Notes: a model not told the origin generated them from the letters alone. Shown: positions 32,601-42,306, counted from the first letter of the stretch. The stretch is DNA of 64,000 nt from Paulinella micropora (GCA_009731375.1 BJOX01000236.1:96182-160181), one strand, 5' to 3'. A program made the numbers and translations.

Positions 32601-33032
32601 ATGGAATACTCATTTAACACAATAAACACAGAACGGCGCTATAATAAGCACATAAACCTTATACAAGTTATAAGCGGGTTAGGAATACGGAACATATGGG
32701 ACTTTGAAACAAAGATAAGCGCGGAGGAATTAAAAGAGACGATTAAAAAACAGGAATGGCTAGCAAAAGCCGACGAATTGGTTTTATACACGACAAACGC
32801 GAAGAAGCAGAAAAAGATTATAGATAATATGAACACGGCGACAAATAAAACGTTTAGGCCAGTTTTAGATTTTGTTAATAGTGCTTTAAGGGAAGAATGG
32901 GGGGTTAGTTTTGTAGCGGTTAATAAGCACGCGAACCACTACACACTGAAACCAAATAAAACATTAGCCGTAATGTTTGAGAAAGAGGAGGAATTAAGGA
33001 AAATTAACGGGTGGCCTTATTTAGGCGAGTAA
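29633..33032 (+). pseudogene. Primase (AEP-type) fused to SF2 helicase, UL9/OBP-like, with one TGA and several frameshifts
   Basis: Read as one gene of about 1,130 codons. The N-terminal domain has LKPYADID (near 29848), the acidic pair of archaeo-eukaryotic primases, and SFHFV (near 30018), the matching His motif. An in-frame TGA at 30062 falls where Trp fits. The helicase has a Walker A SGLGTGKTT (near 30864), DEAD-type VIDEADQF (near 31273), an SGT motif (near 31400), TGGLDYY (near 31777) and QMLGRIRHP (near 31864), the series of SF2 helicases such as herpesvirus-type origin-binding proteins. Frame changes occur near 30930, after 32226 (several) and near 32560. A C-terminal domain closes at TAA 33030-33032. 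It would unwind and prime the element's own replication. AEP-SF2 fusions occur in large DNA viruses and their parasites. Indel density suggests decay or poor sequence. Confidence 0.65.
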
Positions 33033-33634
33033 ATAGCCATAAGGGGCGGGCTATCTTTTTTTTTGAGGGGGCGACTTTTTTTGAGGGGGGCGACTTTTTT
33101 TGAGGGGGCGACTTTTTTTGAGGGGGCGACTTTTTTTTTTCTTCGTGATTTTAAGGGCTATCTTTTTTTGAGTGAGGGTAATGAAGGAATTAAGGATTAA
33201 ATACACTTACTATTCATTTGGGGCTATGTAGTCCATTTTTCTATAAAGAGAAGGGAAAGATAGCCCCGAGGTTGAAGTTGTCAAAATATAAAAATTCTTC
33301 TTCGTATTGATTTTTTTTCTGATTTGAGGGGGCGACTTTTTTTGAGTGAGGGTAATGAAGGAATTAAGGGTTAAAACCTTCATTACAAGCATAGGGGGCG
33401 AAAACACCATTTTCTCTATAAAGAATAGGAAATCTCGCCCCCTTATAAGGAAAATGAAGGGAAAAGGACGAAAAAGGCTTTCGTATTGATTTGAAGGAAA
33501 ATGAAGGAATAACGGGGGAAAACAGCAAAAAAACGAATACAACTGGTTGCGGGGGGCGGAATATTTAACCCCGTTGCCCCCCATGATAACCTTATAATAT
33601 CCCCCTGTTTAAATTTGCTTACCGATACCTGCCC
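33033..33634. repeat. Non-coding AT-rich region with GGGGGCGAC direct repeats
   Basis: GAGGGGGCGACTTTTTT recurs at least four times in 33062-33132 and again near 33324. A longer unit with TGAGTGAGGGTAATGAAGG occurs near 33168 and 33342. A third region with CTCTATAAAGA (33240 and 33413) is repeated in altered form. No gene seen. Confidence 0.6.
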
Positions 33635-33697
33635 CCGCTCAACCTTTACTTATCTCCGCTCAACCTTTACTTATCCCCGCTCAACCTTTACTTATTG
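33635..33697. repeat. Three 21-bp direct repeats, iteron-like
   Basis: CCGCTCAACCTTTACTTAT starts at 33635, 33656 and 33677, an exact 21-bp period (two helical turns), followed by AT-rich sequence with two further AACCTTT/ACCTTTAA partials. The position after the primase-helicase gene, in non-coding DNA next to an AT-rich tract, fits a replication origin or control site. Confidence 0.6.
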
Positions 33698-33797
33698 CTA
33701 ATTAACCTTTAATTACCATACTATTAAAAAAATATACGTATAATATACCCGTAATCTCAAACTCGTTTGAGATATTGATAAAGGCTTATAACTTCAA

Positions 33798-34147
33798 ATG
33801 TTTGAAATCACCGCGAAATTTAAGAACACCGACCCTTACAACAATCTACAATTCTACACCAGCGAGAAAATAAACAGCGTTTCTTTCAACGCTTTGACTA
33901 AATTATGCGGCAGATTAAAAGAGAAATACTCACATAACAAATACCAACCCGCCACACTCACCACCTACGGGTTAATTATATAAAAACCGCCCCTTTATCT
34001 GGCTTCAAACCGCTTCAAGATGTGGTATATAAATTTAACATTGAAACACATGAAGGAACCAAGAAGAACGGCGAGCCGTTTATTATTCTCAAAATAGCGG
34101 GAGCGCCCATAGTAGTATCGCGAAATGAAACAAGGATGGCTTTGTAG
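33798..34147 (+). pseudogene. Small unknown AT-rich element gene, frameshifted, ending at the GC junction
   Basis: Starts at ATG 33798 (MFEITAKFKNTDPY). After about 60 residues an A5 run near 33985 shifts the frame, and a second stretch (with KFNIETHEGTKKNGEPF) continues to a TAG at 34145-34147, exactly where composition jumps to GC-rich. The C-terminus is therefore probably lost, with the stop supplied at the joint. The alternating beta-like pattern and small size recall single-strand-binding folds, but I cannot support a family. Confidence 0.45.
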
Positions 34148-34637
34148 CAGAGCAACCGGGCGGCCCCGGCGGTGGCTCGGGGGCAAAGGAGGGGTGGCGG
34201 GGAGGGAAGGGAGTGCCAAACCGGGGCAAGGGCAGCGAGAGGAGCGCAGAGCAGGAATGAGTGCTACCAGCAGAGGGACCGGGCAGGAAGGAGGGGGGGC
34301 AGCCGGCGCGGTCGGTAGCGGCTAGCTGCTCGGCCAGGAAATTTCTCTGGCCCCCAGACCACCGCACGCGCGCGGACCCGGCCGGCCGTAGTGCGGACCG
34401 CTAACCCGTGCTCGGGGCCCCGCAAGCACCCGGAGGAGCTCAGCTCTGCCTTCCCGGGCCGGGGGGAGAGCAAGAACGCCGTCAGGTTTCGTCAGGTTCC
34501 GTCAGGTTTATTACTGGTCAGGACCAGCCGGAAGCGCCATCACGTTTCCTAGCCACCCAGGCGGCCCCCCCACACCCTCCCTCCCTCCACGGCCTTCTTT
34601 GTCTCTCCTATCCGTGCCCGCGGCCGCCCGGGCCCGC
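34148..34637. other. GC-rich spacer right of the AT-rich island
   Basis: No convincing gene. A GTCAGGTTTCGTCAGGTTCC triple repeat of GTCAGGTT lies at 34481-34509, close to the end of the leftward RING gene. It does not contain the missing 3' part of the 28077 gene. Confidence 0.5.
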
Positions 34638-35795
34638 TCAGGACGGGCCCGCCTCGTCCTGCCTGGCTCGCTTCTCCTGGCGCGGCGACGTGGCCGCGGG
34701 CTGCGCCGGCGCGGCGGGCTGGCTCTGCGACAGCAGCTCCTCCAACCGCCGGACCCGGCGTTGCAGCGCCGCGACCTCGGTCCCCAGCGCGCGGTGGCCG
34801 GCCGGTGGGCGGGGCCGGGGGGTGGGCCAGGCCCACAGGAGGCGCAGCCCCACCTGGATGCAAGAGCCGGGCGCCGCCTGGAAGGCACAGGCGCCGTCGC
34901 CCTGCGCGCGAGAGTCATAGTGAGCTAGCGAGGCCCGTTCGTACTCCCCCCCTTCTCCCGCCCGCCGGACTTCCTTGACCGTCAGCTCGTAATCCAGGTA
35001 CAGCTTCTGTTTGGTACCGACGGGTGCCGCGAGGCGCGCCGCCCACGTGGCAGTGCCCTGCGCCGGATTCAGGGTCAGGCGGAGCGACGCGCAGGCCAGG
35101 CCGGGGGGCAGCGCCACCTCGGCCGACCAGGGGCTCCGCGTCTGCAGTTTCGTGTGCATCAGCTTGGTGACGGGGAAGGCGTCGTCCAGCCAGGGAGCGG
35201 GCGGTGACAGCAGCGCCACGTGCCCCGCCAGGCCTTGCTTACCGTGTTTGGCCCAGCCCGCGGCATCGCCGCGCTGGGCCCGGTACGGACAGCCCAGCTC
35301 GGCGAAACTGCAGGACACATACTCCTCCGGGGGGGGCAGCACCTTGCGTTCCGGCCGCGGCGCGTCCGGGCAGGTACCGTAGTGTCGATTGATGCAGCCG
35401 ACCGGCAGGGCCTCGCCGCAGAATTCGCACGTGTGCTTGGCCGCGCACACCAGCGCGTGCGACGACCACCAGGTGCGCTGGCCCTCCCAGCAGGCCACGA
35501 AGCCACACTCCTGGCAGCGGGCCCGCAGCTGGTTGACCCGGCGCCGCCACGACAGGTCGGGAAAGAAGGGCTTGGCTTCGGGCAGTGTTTGGTTGCACAG
35601 CGGGCACCGATTCTTGCGCCACTGCCGCAGGCAGGGGCCGCAGAACAGATGGCCACACCCCTTGGTCTGCACGGCCTCCTGTAGCAGGCCGGAGCAGATA
35701 CAGCAACAGAACTCGTGCTCGCTCTGGCCGGTCCAGTCGAACCAGGCCGGGTCGACGGGCTCGGCCAGCGCCCGCGCGGGCTGGGTGCCGTCCAT
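34638..35795 (-). CDS. RING-finger protein with TRAF-like zinc region and coiled coil
   Basis: 385 residues from ATG 35795 (MDGTQPARAL), intact, TGA stop. I chose this start because upstream sequence is GC low complexity and a gap. Residues 31-67 have exact C3HC4 RING spacing (C31-X2-C34, C47-X-H49, C52-X2-C55, C64-X2-C67). Residues about 90-190 contain several further Cys/His pairs (CQECGF, CEFCGEALP, CINRHYGTC-like), the layout of TRAF/SIAH-type zinc fingers. A beta-rich region follows, and a short coiled coil (about 345-370) near the end could drive oligomerisation. This is the architecture of TRAF-like E3 ubiquitin ligases, so ubiquitin transfer is the likely role. It neighbours the LRR gene on the same strand; LRR proteins often select substrates, but a link is only inferred. 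Confidence 0.75.
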   Translation of the reverse strand: MDGTQPARALAEPVDPAWFDWTGQSEHEFCCCICSGLLQEAVQTKGCGHLFCGPCLRQWRKNRCPLCNQTLPEAKPFFPDLSWRRRVNQLRARCQECGFVACWEGQRTWWSSHALVCAAKHTCEFCGEALPVGCINRHYGTCPDAPRPERKVLPPPEEYVSCSFAELGCPYRAQRGDAAGWAKHGKQGLAGHVALLSPPAPWLDDAFPVTKLMHTKLQTRSPWSAEVALPPGLACASLRLTLNPAQGTATWAARLAAPVGTKQKLYLDYELTVKEVRRAGEGGEYERASLAHYDSRAQGDGACAFQAAPGSCIQVGLRLLWAWPTPRPRPPAGHRALGTEVAALQRRVRRLEELLSQSQPAAPAQPAATSPRQEKRARQDEAGPS

Positions 35796-36280
35796 GGACC
35801 GCTCCCTCGTTTTGGGGGGTAAGCAGGGCGCCGCGGGCGGGGCCAGGGGGGACGTCGGCCGGGGGGAGGAGAGAGACGGCGCGGCCGCACGCGCACGCGG
35901 GCTGCGGAGGGGGGGGGGCGGCGTCCCCGCCCCGGCGCCCACCGGCCGCGCCCACCGGCCGNNNNNNNNNNNNNNNNNNNNNNNNNNNNNNNNNNNNNNN
36001 NNNNNNNNNNNNNNNNNNNNNNNNNNNNNNNNNNNNNNNNNNNNNNNNNNNNNNNNNNNNNNNNNNNNNNNNNNNNCCCTCCCCCCCCGCCTGGCCCCCC
36101 AACGGGAGGAGGGGGGAGGGGGAAAGCCACCGCTACCTTGGCCGTCCGACACGGTGGCCCGCCAGAGCGCGGTATCGCTGGCCAAGGGAGGGCAGAAGAG
36201 AGGGTCGGCGGGGCGCGTTCTGGCGGGGCGTGTAGGCTCCCCCTCCTGCTCCGCCTTGGCGCCAAGCCGGCCGGCCGAGT
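35796..36280. other. Spacer with 115-base assembly gap
   Basis: GC low-complexity sequence on both sides of the gap at 35962-36076. No gene seen. It includes the 3' flank of the leftward LRR gene. Confidence 0.6.
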
Positions 36281-37852
36281 TCAATTTCCGCCCCCCTCGA
36301 TTCGCAACTCTGGCAGGCCTGCCGCCAGACGCGCCAGCCCCGCCCTCGTCAGTGCTCCGCAATTGGTCAGCCTAAGGCTTCGCAGGTGCCTCAGCTTCCC
36401 CAGGAAGGGGAGCGCCTCGTCCGTCATTCCTGAGCAGGAGTCCAGGTCTAGGTATCGCAGCTCTGGCAGGCCCGCCAGGTGCGCCAGCCCCGCACTGGTC
36501 AGCTTCGGGCAAGAGCTAAGGTTTAGGTGTTGCAGGCCCTGCCGGCCCGCCAGGTACGCCAGCCCCGCGTCCGTCATTGCTGCGCAATGGCCCAGGTCCA
36601 GGTGTTGCAGCTGGCTCAGCCTCGCTAACCCCTCAAGCCCCGCGCCCCTCAGTTTCGGGCAAAAGCTCAAGTCTAGGTGCCGCAGCGCTGGTAAATCTGC
36701 CAACCACCCGAGCTCCTCGTCCAGCAGTCCCTCGCAATAGTCCAGGTCCAGGTGTTGCAGGTGCGGCAGCCTCCACCCCCGGAGCCCCCGGCCGGTCAGC
36801 TGCGGGCAAAAGCTCAGCTCTAGGCGCCGCAGCTCTCCAAGCCTGGTCAAGTGCGCCAGCCACGCGTCCGTCAGGCAGTTCCAACGGCTCAGATTCAAGT
36901 GTTGCAGCCGGCCCTTGTTCGCCAGGTAGGCTAGGCCCGTGCCCCCCTTGGGGTCCCACTCGGCCAGCTCCAGGTACTGCAGCTGGTCTAAGTCTGCCAA
37001 GTGCGGTAGCGCGGCCTCCGTTAACCCCACGCAGCGCCCCAGGTCCAGGTGTTGCAGCTTCCTAAGGCCGGCCAAAGGCCTTAGCCCCTCGCTCGTCAGC
37101 TTGCTGCAGGAGTTGAGGTTTAGGTGCTGCAGCTCTCGGAGGTTGGCCGAGTGCGCCAGCGCCGCGTCCGTCAGCGCAGTACAAAAGCTCAGGTCTAGGT
37201 ATTGTAGCTGGTGCATTTTCGGCAAGTGTAGCAGCCCCGCGTCGGTTAGCATTGTGAAGTTCTTCAAAGCCAGGTGCCGCAGCTGTCGCAAACTTGCCAC
37301 GTACTGCAGACTCCCGTCCTCTAGCTCCTGGCAATGGCTCAGATCCAGGCCCCGCAGCTCTGTCAAGCCCCGCAGCCCCTCGCCCGTCCTCAGTCCGTTG
37401 GCAAAGCATAAGTCTAAGTAGCGCAGGCCTTGAGGCAAGTGTACCATCATCGCGTCATCCAGTGGGGTACAAAAGCTCAGCTCTAGGTGTTGTAGCCTTG
37501 GTAGATCTGACAAGTACTTCAGCCCCGCGGTCGTCAGTCCACGGCAATGCCTGAAGGATAGACGCTGCAGCTCGCTCAGCCCCGGCAGCTTTTCCAGCCC
37601 CGGGCCCGCCAGCTCTGTGTAATATAGCAGCTGTAGGCTTTGCAGCTCGGGGAGTACTTCGGCTATGCCGCACAGCAGCTCCCGGCAGAGGGAGGGTTTT
37701 CCCTTCATCTTATCTATGTTGGCATCATCCTCAAGCAAGATCTCAAGACTGTTCTCGTCCTCCGGTGGTATGATCGGCTCGGGAAGGTTGGCACCCCCGG
37801 GTTTAGCCATGAGGGCTTTGTCTTTCGACTTGCCGGTTAGGAACTTTACCAT
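36281..37852 (-). CDS. Leucine-rich repeat protein, CC/AMN1-like
   Basis: 523 residues if begun at ATG 37852, intact, TGA stop. After about 75 acidic and Lys-rich residues come about 18 repeats of 24-25 residues with the pattern LxxLxxLxxLDLSxCxxLTDAGL. This is the Cys-containing LRR subtype of AMN1 and F-box FBXL proteins, which form a curved protein-binding surface. No F-box is seen. The reading frame is open for 30 codons upstream of this ATG, back to a TGA that ends the Gag gene (37943-39532), and both are in the same frame; translation may therefore arrive by readthrough of Gag. The N-terminal part has the moderate GC of the Gag gene, whereas the repeats are GC-rich like the DNA to their left, so the fusion point may lie near 37680. 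Confidence 0.8.
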   Translation of the reverse strand: MVKFLTGKSKDKALMAKPGGANLPEPIIPPEDENSLEILLEDDANIDKMKGKPSLCRELLCGIAEVLPELQSLQLLYYTELAGPGLEKLPGLSELQRLSFRHCRGLTTAGLKYLSDLPRLQHLELSFCTPLDDAMMVHLPQGLRYLDLCFANGLRTGEGLRGLTELRGLDLSHCQELEDGSLQYVASLRQLRHLALKNFTMLTDAGLLHLPKMHQLQYLDLSFCTALTDAALAHSANLRELQHLNLNSCSKLTSEGLRPLAGLRKLQHLDLGRCVGLTEAALPHLADLDQLQYLELAEWDPKGGTGLAYLANKGRLQHLNLSRWNCLTDAWLAHLTRLGELRRLELSFCPQLTGRGLRGWRLPHLQHLDLDYCEGLLDEELGWLADLPALRHLDLSFCPKLRGAGLEGLARLSQLQHLDLGHCAAMTDAGLAYLAGRQGLQHLNLSSCPKLTSAGLAHLAGLPELRYLDLDSCSGMTDEALPFLGKLRHLRSLRLTNCGALTRAGLARLAAGLPELRIEGGGN

Positions 37853-37942
37853 CTGAGTTAAGGCTACGCCCGGCTCCTCATCCTCGGAGTCATCGCTATC
37901 AATCCCCCCTTTTGAGCCTTTTGCTGCCTCGCCCTTCTCCTT

Positions 37943-39532
37943 TCAGCTTTTGTCCGGGCACTTGCTCAACTTGTGCTTGCCCCCGCAAAACCGGCACTTC
38001 TTGCTGCACTTCCCGGCGATGTGCCCCTTTTCAAAGCAGTTAAAGCAATTTGGCCCCTTGCTCTTCTCGCTCTTCTTGCTTTTCTCCCCCTTGGGGGTGT
38101 CTGCCGGTTTGGGAGGGGTCTTCTTGGCTTTAGTGGGGTCATGCTCAAACCTACATTTGTCGGCCCATCTACAGTCCCCCTGTTTGTCCCACAAGAAACA
38201 CACCCCTCTCACCTTCCCTCCAACATGGAGGTAACGGCAGGAGGCCCCACGAGTGCATTTCCCTTCCTTGCTGAAGAGCCAGCACTCGTCCTTGGGTTTC
38301 CCTTTTCCGGCCTTGCGAGCTGCCAAACCTTTCTCTGTGGAACTAGTCACTTTGGCCCAGTCAAACTTCTTGTCTAGCTCCAGGGCACGATCTTGCACGA
38401 ACCTCCACCAGGAGGCAAAGTCCCACTTGAACTGCTTACGGTTCAGTTCAGCCATTTCAACCCAGACTTGCCACGTTTTCTTCACCCTAGAGTCAGATGG
38501 CTTTGGGCCCACTAACGCATCCTTCACTATTTGCTGCATCAGGTCATCGGTTGGGGCTTGGCCATAATCAGCCAACCAGTCTCTCCTAGCGTTCAAGTCT
38601 ACACACTGACCGACGTACTGTTGCTTACTCGTAAAGAGGAAGTCATTCAGTTCCTTCACCTTGTCCTGAACATCAGAGGGGTCGGCTTTCTTGTACCGGG
38701 CTAGCAGTCTGTCCCACAGTGCTTTAGGGTTTTGGCCAAAGGTCAGCTTCTCCGGATCAGCTAAGTCACGCACCAGGCTCTTCGCTTCACCCCCGAGCAT
38801 GTCATAGATGATATTGAACACCCTCTCCTTTTGCTTGCTCATCTCAGCAAGTACACTAGCGTCATAGGCCATCACCTGTCGTGTCAGTGCGACAGCACGA
38901 TCAGCACCCCCTAGTGGGGTTTTGACCTTAGAGGGGTCCGTCTGTCCTCGGGAGGCCCCACTCTTGCTGTCGCCCTCTAAGTCTGAGCCCTTGCCAGTTG
39001 ACAGCCTAGGTTTGTCAGTGCTAGCATACCCACTAGAGTAGAGGTCAGAGGGGTGCCGGTCTTCATCTTCCTCCTCCTCCTCCTTTCCCTCTTCAGTCTC
39101 AGTGGTTGGTTTATCTTTCGGACTGCCAAATACCGGTTTGTAACGCTTGACTGGGGTTTCCTTGTCTTCCTCTACCCCTAACGCCTCCTCAAGGTCTGGA
39201 GCTTCCGGTTTGGGGTTGGGCATAGGCCACAGGCGAGTAGAACCCTTGGCTTTGTCCTCGAAGTATTCCTTTACTACTTCTTCGTCCAAGTCAGCCCAAT
39301 CATTCCACTCTGCTATCTCTTCCCAAGCTAGTATAAAGGGGGGCACCTCTCTACCCTTAAGCTGTATCCCTAATACGTTTTCGCGATGCACATATTGTTT
39401 GTGGGCGTCAGCACCCTGCAGCACTTCCTTAGGGGCCTTAGCATTACAGCTTTGCACTACCTGCATATGCAATAGGATCCATGCCTCTTTGCCGGTGAGC
39501 GTAATCTCATTGTCTGTCTTACTCGTAGTCAT
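37943..39532 (-). CDS. gag: Retroelement Gag protein with two CCCH fingers and CCHC knuckles
   Basis: 529 residues, intact. It has an N-terminal helical region, an acidic linker (about 150-170) and a capsid-like helical region (about 215-395). Then come two CCCH fingers with exact C-X8-C-X5-C-X3-H spacing (about 415-435 and 442-462), a Lys-rich linker, a CCHC knuckle CFNCFEKGHIAGKC (about 494-508) and a second, irregular knuckle CRFCGGKHKLSKC. This is Gag of an LTR retroelement; the CCCH fingers are extra RNA-binding modules. It ends in TGA (37945-37943) with an in-frame open continuation into the LRR protein. No protease, reverse transcriptase or integrase is found beside it, and I could not find flanking LTRs. 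It may be a domesticated gag or an element that carries LRRs in place of pol. Confidence 0.75.
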   Translation of the reverse strand: MTTSKTDNEITLTGKEAWILLHMQVVQSCNAKAPKEVLQGADAHKQYVHRENVLGIQLKGREVPPFILAWEEIAEWNDWADLDEEVVKEYFEDKAKGSTRLWPMPNPKPEAPDLEEALGVEEDKETPVKRYKPVFGSPKDKPTTETEEGKEEEEEDEDRHPSDLYSSGYASTDKPRLSTGKGSDLEGDSKSGASRGQTDPSKVKTPLGGADRAVALTRQVMAYDASVLAEMSKQKERVFNIIYDMLGGEAKSLVRDLADPEKLTFGQNPKALWDRLLARYKKADPSDVQDKVKELNDFLFTSKQQYVGQCVDLNARRDWLADYGQAPTDDLMQQIVKDALVGPKPSDSRVKKTWQVWVEMAELNRKQFKWDFASWWRFVQDRALELDKKFDWAKVTSSTEKGLAARKAGKGKPKDECWLFSKEGKCTRGASCRYLHVGGKVRGVCFLWDKQGDCRWADKCRFEHDPTKAKKTPPKPADTPKGEKSKKSEKSKGPNCFNCFEKGHIAGKCSKKCRFCGGKHKLSKCPDKS

Positions 39533-39564
39533 TTCTAACCACCGTCAGTCTCGAACAGACACAC

Positions 39565-39567
39565 GCT

Positions 39568-39607
<40 letters not shown>

Positions 39608-39701
39608 ACACACAGCACACAGCTATGCTCTCTACTTGCCAAATAGAGATAGGGTCACGCTATGCTTACGCTGTTCTGATGGCACAGACACAGGCAAGCA
39701 A

Positions 39702-39737
<36 letters not shown>
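39565..39737 (+). repeat. Two (CA)n microsatellites
   Basis: (CA)n at about 39571-39606 and 39702-39735 lie just upstream of the Gag start codon on its 5' side. Confidence 0.9.
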
Positions 39738-39739
<2 letters not shown>

Positions 39740-40150
39740 AACACAACAGAGGCCACGAGCAGACTCACGCACACACTACACAGAATAGTGTTTTGCTTGT
39801 CCACACCACCCTTTACTCTCTCTCTCTCCCTCTTCAACCACGTGTGTTACCACTGACTCTAATGCTCAAACTACACTGAGGCTACCTCAGCTACCACCTA
39901 TGATAGCTTTCCACCTACTAGCAGCTCTATCTGCAAAGTCAGTTCTTCAACCTACCTAGGTTTGTAGTTGTTTTGGTACAACCACCTAAACACTCACCTT
40001 TCGCTCCTCCCCTCGTGTCCTACGCACGGTTCTTCAGAGCTCACTCCCTCACCACACCTCTCTCTCACTCCTCACACAGTCACTACAGCAATACAAGGAG
40101 TAGATGCAATGATGCAGTACGAATGCGACAAGAACTTAGTAAGGTAAGCT

Positions 40151-40407
40151 GTTGTGTCCCGTGGGCCAGGGGTGCTCAATCCCCCAGTTACCACGGCAAT
40201 CAATCACAACTGGCCTACTGCTCAACAGTAACTTTGTAATGTAGGTTGTTGTGTCCCGTGGGCCAGGGGTGCTCAATCCCCCAGTTACCACGGCAAGCAA
40301 TCACACCAGACCTACTGCTTTGTACTTTGGCTTTGTAACTTGTTGTGTCCCGTGGGCCAGGGATGCTCAATCCCCCAGTTACCACGGCAATCAATCACAA
40401 CTGGCCA
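40151..40407. repeat. Three tandem ~95-bp repeats with an internal hairpin
   Basis: Units start at 40151, 40248 and 40342 with GTTGTGTCCCGTGGGCCAGG. Within each, CCGTGG pairs with CCACGG, and an inner GGGG pairs with CCCC around TGCTCAAT, giving a stem-loop of about 40 bases. The 3' parts of the units diverge while the hairpin core is nearly constant. Confidence 0.7.
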
Positions 40408-41720
40408 TGTCACCAAGCTGACAAAAGCACCACACCCTTTAGGAGGCTCACCACAGCTTTGCACACTTCGGTGTCTTGCTCTCTGTCCTGTCCCCCACCT
40501 TGCCCTTGCACTGCTCACCAGCAAAGCAGGGCGTGGGTAGTGTCTACAGTGATCAGCTGTAGCCACACAATTGAAAATGCGCACTTTCCTGTAATGGGGT
40601 TACTTAAGGTGGACCCCTCACCCCTTTAACGAAGGTTCTCCTCTGCGATCGTGGCACAGGTCACGCTCCAAGGCTCATAACCAGTTGGGAGAAAACCCTC
40701 GCGACTTCTGCAAACGGTGACAGGAACTCGGGGCGTCCCCCTCCTACCGGCCAACTGATTCCCACGTAAGAATTTAACAATACTGAACAATTCCCGCCAG
40801 TCCAACTGACGACGTCACACAAAAGATGTACCTCCAGAAAATGACTCACGAAACGGCCTGATATGGGCAATAATGGTAATGGTAAAAAGCTAGTGCAACC
40901 AGTACCAGAAAAGCTACTCTAAATGACTGTATTAATAACTAATAACACTACTGACCGTAATGAATAAGGCAAACGTACCAAATAGCAATACGGACCGTCG
41001 GCGTAGTTGAGGAGGAAGGGTCTTAGACTAATTAATTGTCCAACGAAAAGATCGCATATTTACCTATCTGCGCCTACACTACTAGCTCTAGCACTTGAAG
41101 TAGCAGCTGGCTGCTATTATTAATAATATCTACTACTAGTACTAGCTGAGATCTAATGATTATTTCATTCCGGAGCCGGATTGGGAGGCAAGCTCAACAC
41201 CCGGGCCTGTAGTACTGCTATTAATAGTACTGAGGAATATGAAACTGGAAAACTTCCGAACGCTTGCTTTTCGTTGAGCTAAAAAGGAAGCGTGTTTATC
41301 TTTAAATATATAATTTGTCATTTAGTCTAGTACTAGTTAGTGTATCATACAAGTCCGAGTCGGCGGGCACGAAACTGTCGGAAACATACAGTAAATAGTA
41401 TTACACATGTCAACTGAACTACCATATTAATTAAGTGGTGACTGAGCTTTTACGCAGACACTGCTTTAATGATATATATAAAATACTTACTACTAGTAGT
41501 TATCATAAGGCTAGGTAGTCAGACGGTGGCAGACCCGGACATTTTGTCGACAAGTCAACCCATCTCAAATTAAGAAAGAGACGAGTGCCACCCGAGCCAA
41601 TTCTTTAAGGAGCCTGTCCCTGCCTGGCTAGCTATTATAATAGCAATAAGCTTAGCTCTAGACAACACTGCGAGCGGGAACAGCTTTTCTAATGCGCTTT
41701 GATGATGTTACCCTCTACAA
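40408..41720. other. Unique sequence without a recognised gene
   Basis: Moderate-GC unique sequence turning AT-rich, with many stops and no long ORF. Includes a 33-base segment (41045-41077) that recurs inverted at 51204-51236 with one mismatch. Nothing else recognised. Confidence 0.5.
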
Positions 41721-41853
41721 GACAGACAGATAGACAGACAGACAGACAGACAGACAATAGTAACAGTTTACTCAGGCCAGCACAGAAATTGGATTATTAT
41801 GTGAGAGATATAGATAGATAGACAGACAGACAGATAGACAGACATAGACAGAC

Positions 41854-41930
<77 letters not shown>

Positions 41931-42036
41931 TATAGATAGATAGATAGATAGTTAGATAGATAGATAGATAGATAGATAGAGATAATTAGGTGGAAGATAC
42001 ATTGATAACTAGGTGGATAGACAGCTAGATAGATAA

Positions 42037-42073
<37 letters not shown>

Positions 42074-42101
42074 CAGACAGCAGATAGACAGACAGACAGA
42101 C

Positions 42102-42151
<50 letters not shown>

Positions 42152-42213
42152 GTAGGTAGGTAGATAAGTAGGTAGGTAGGTAGATGGATAGATAGATACA
42201 TAGATAGAGATAG

Positions 42214-42251
<38 letters not shown>

Positions 42252-42306
42252 GTAGATAGGTAGGTAGGTAGGTAGGTAGGTAAGTAGATAGATAGATAGA
42301 TAGATC

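Noticed and set aside
33062-33360. Possible CRISPR array
   Set aside because: Units are contiguous or overlapping with no unique spacers of regular length, and no cas-like gene is present; the other repeat arrays also lack spacer structure.
19150-34147. Terminal inverted repeats or target duplications that would define both AT-rich islands as clean insertions
   Set aside because: I compared the four island edges and found no shared inverted repeat or flanking duplication, so I do not call them complete integrated elements.
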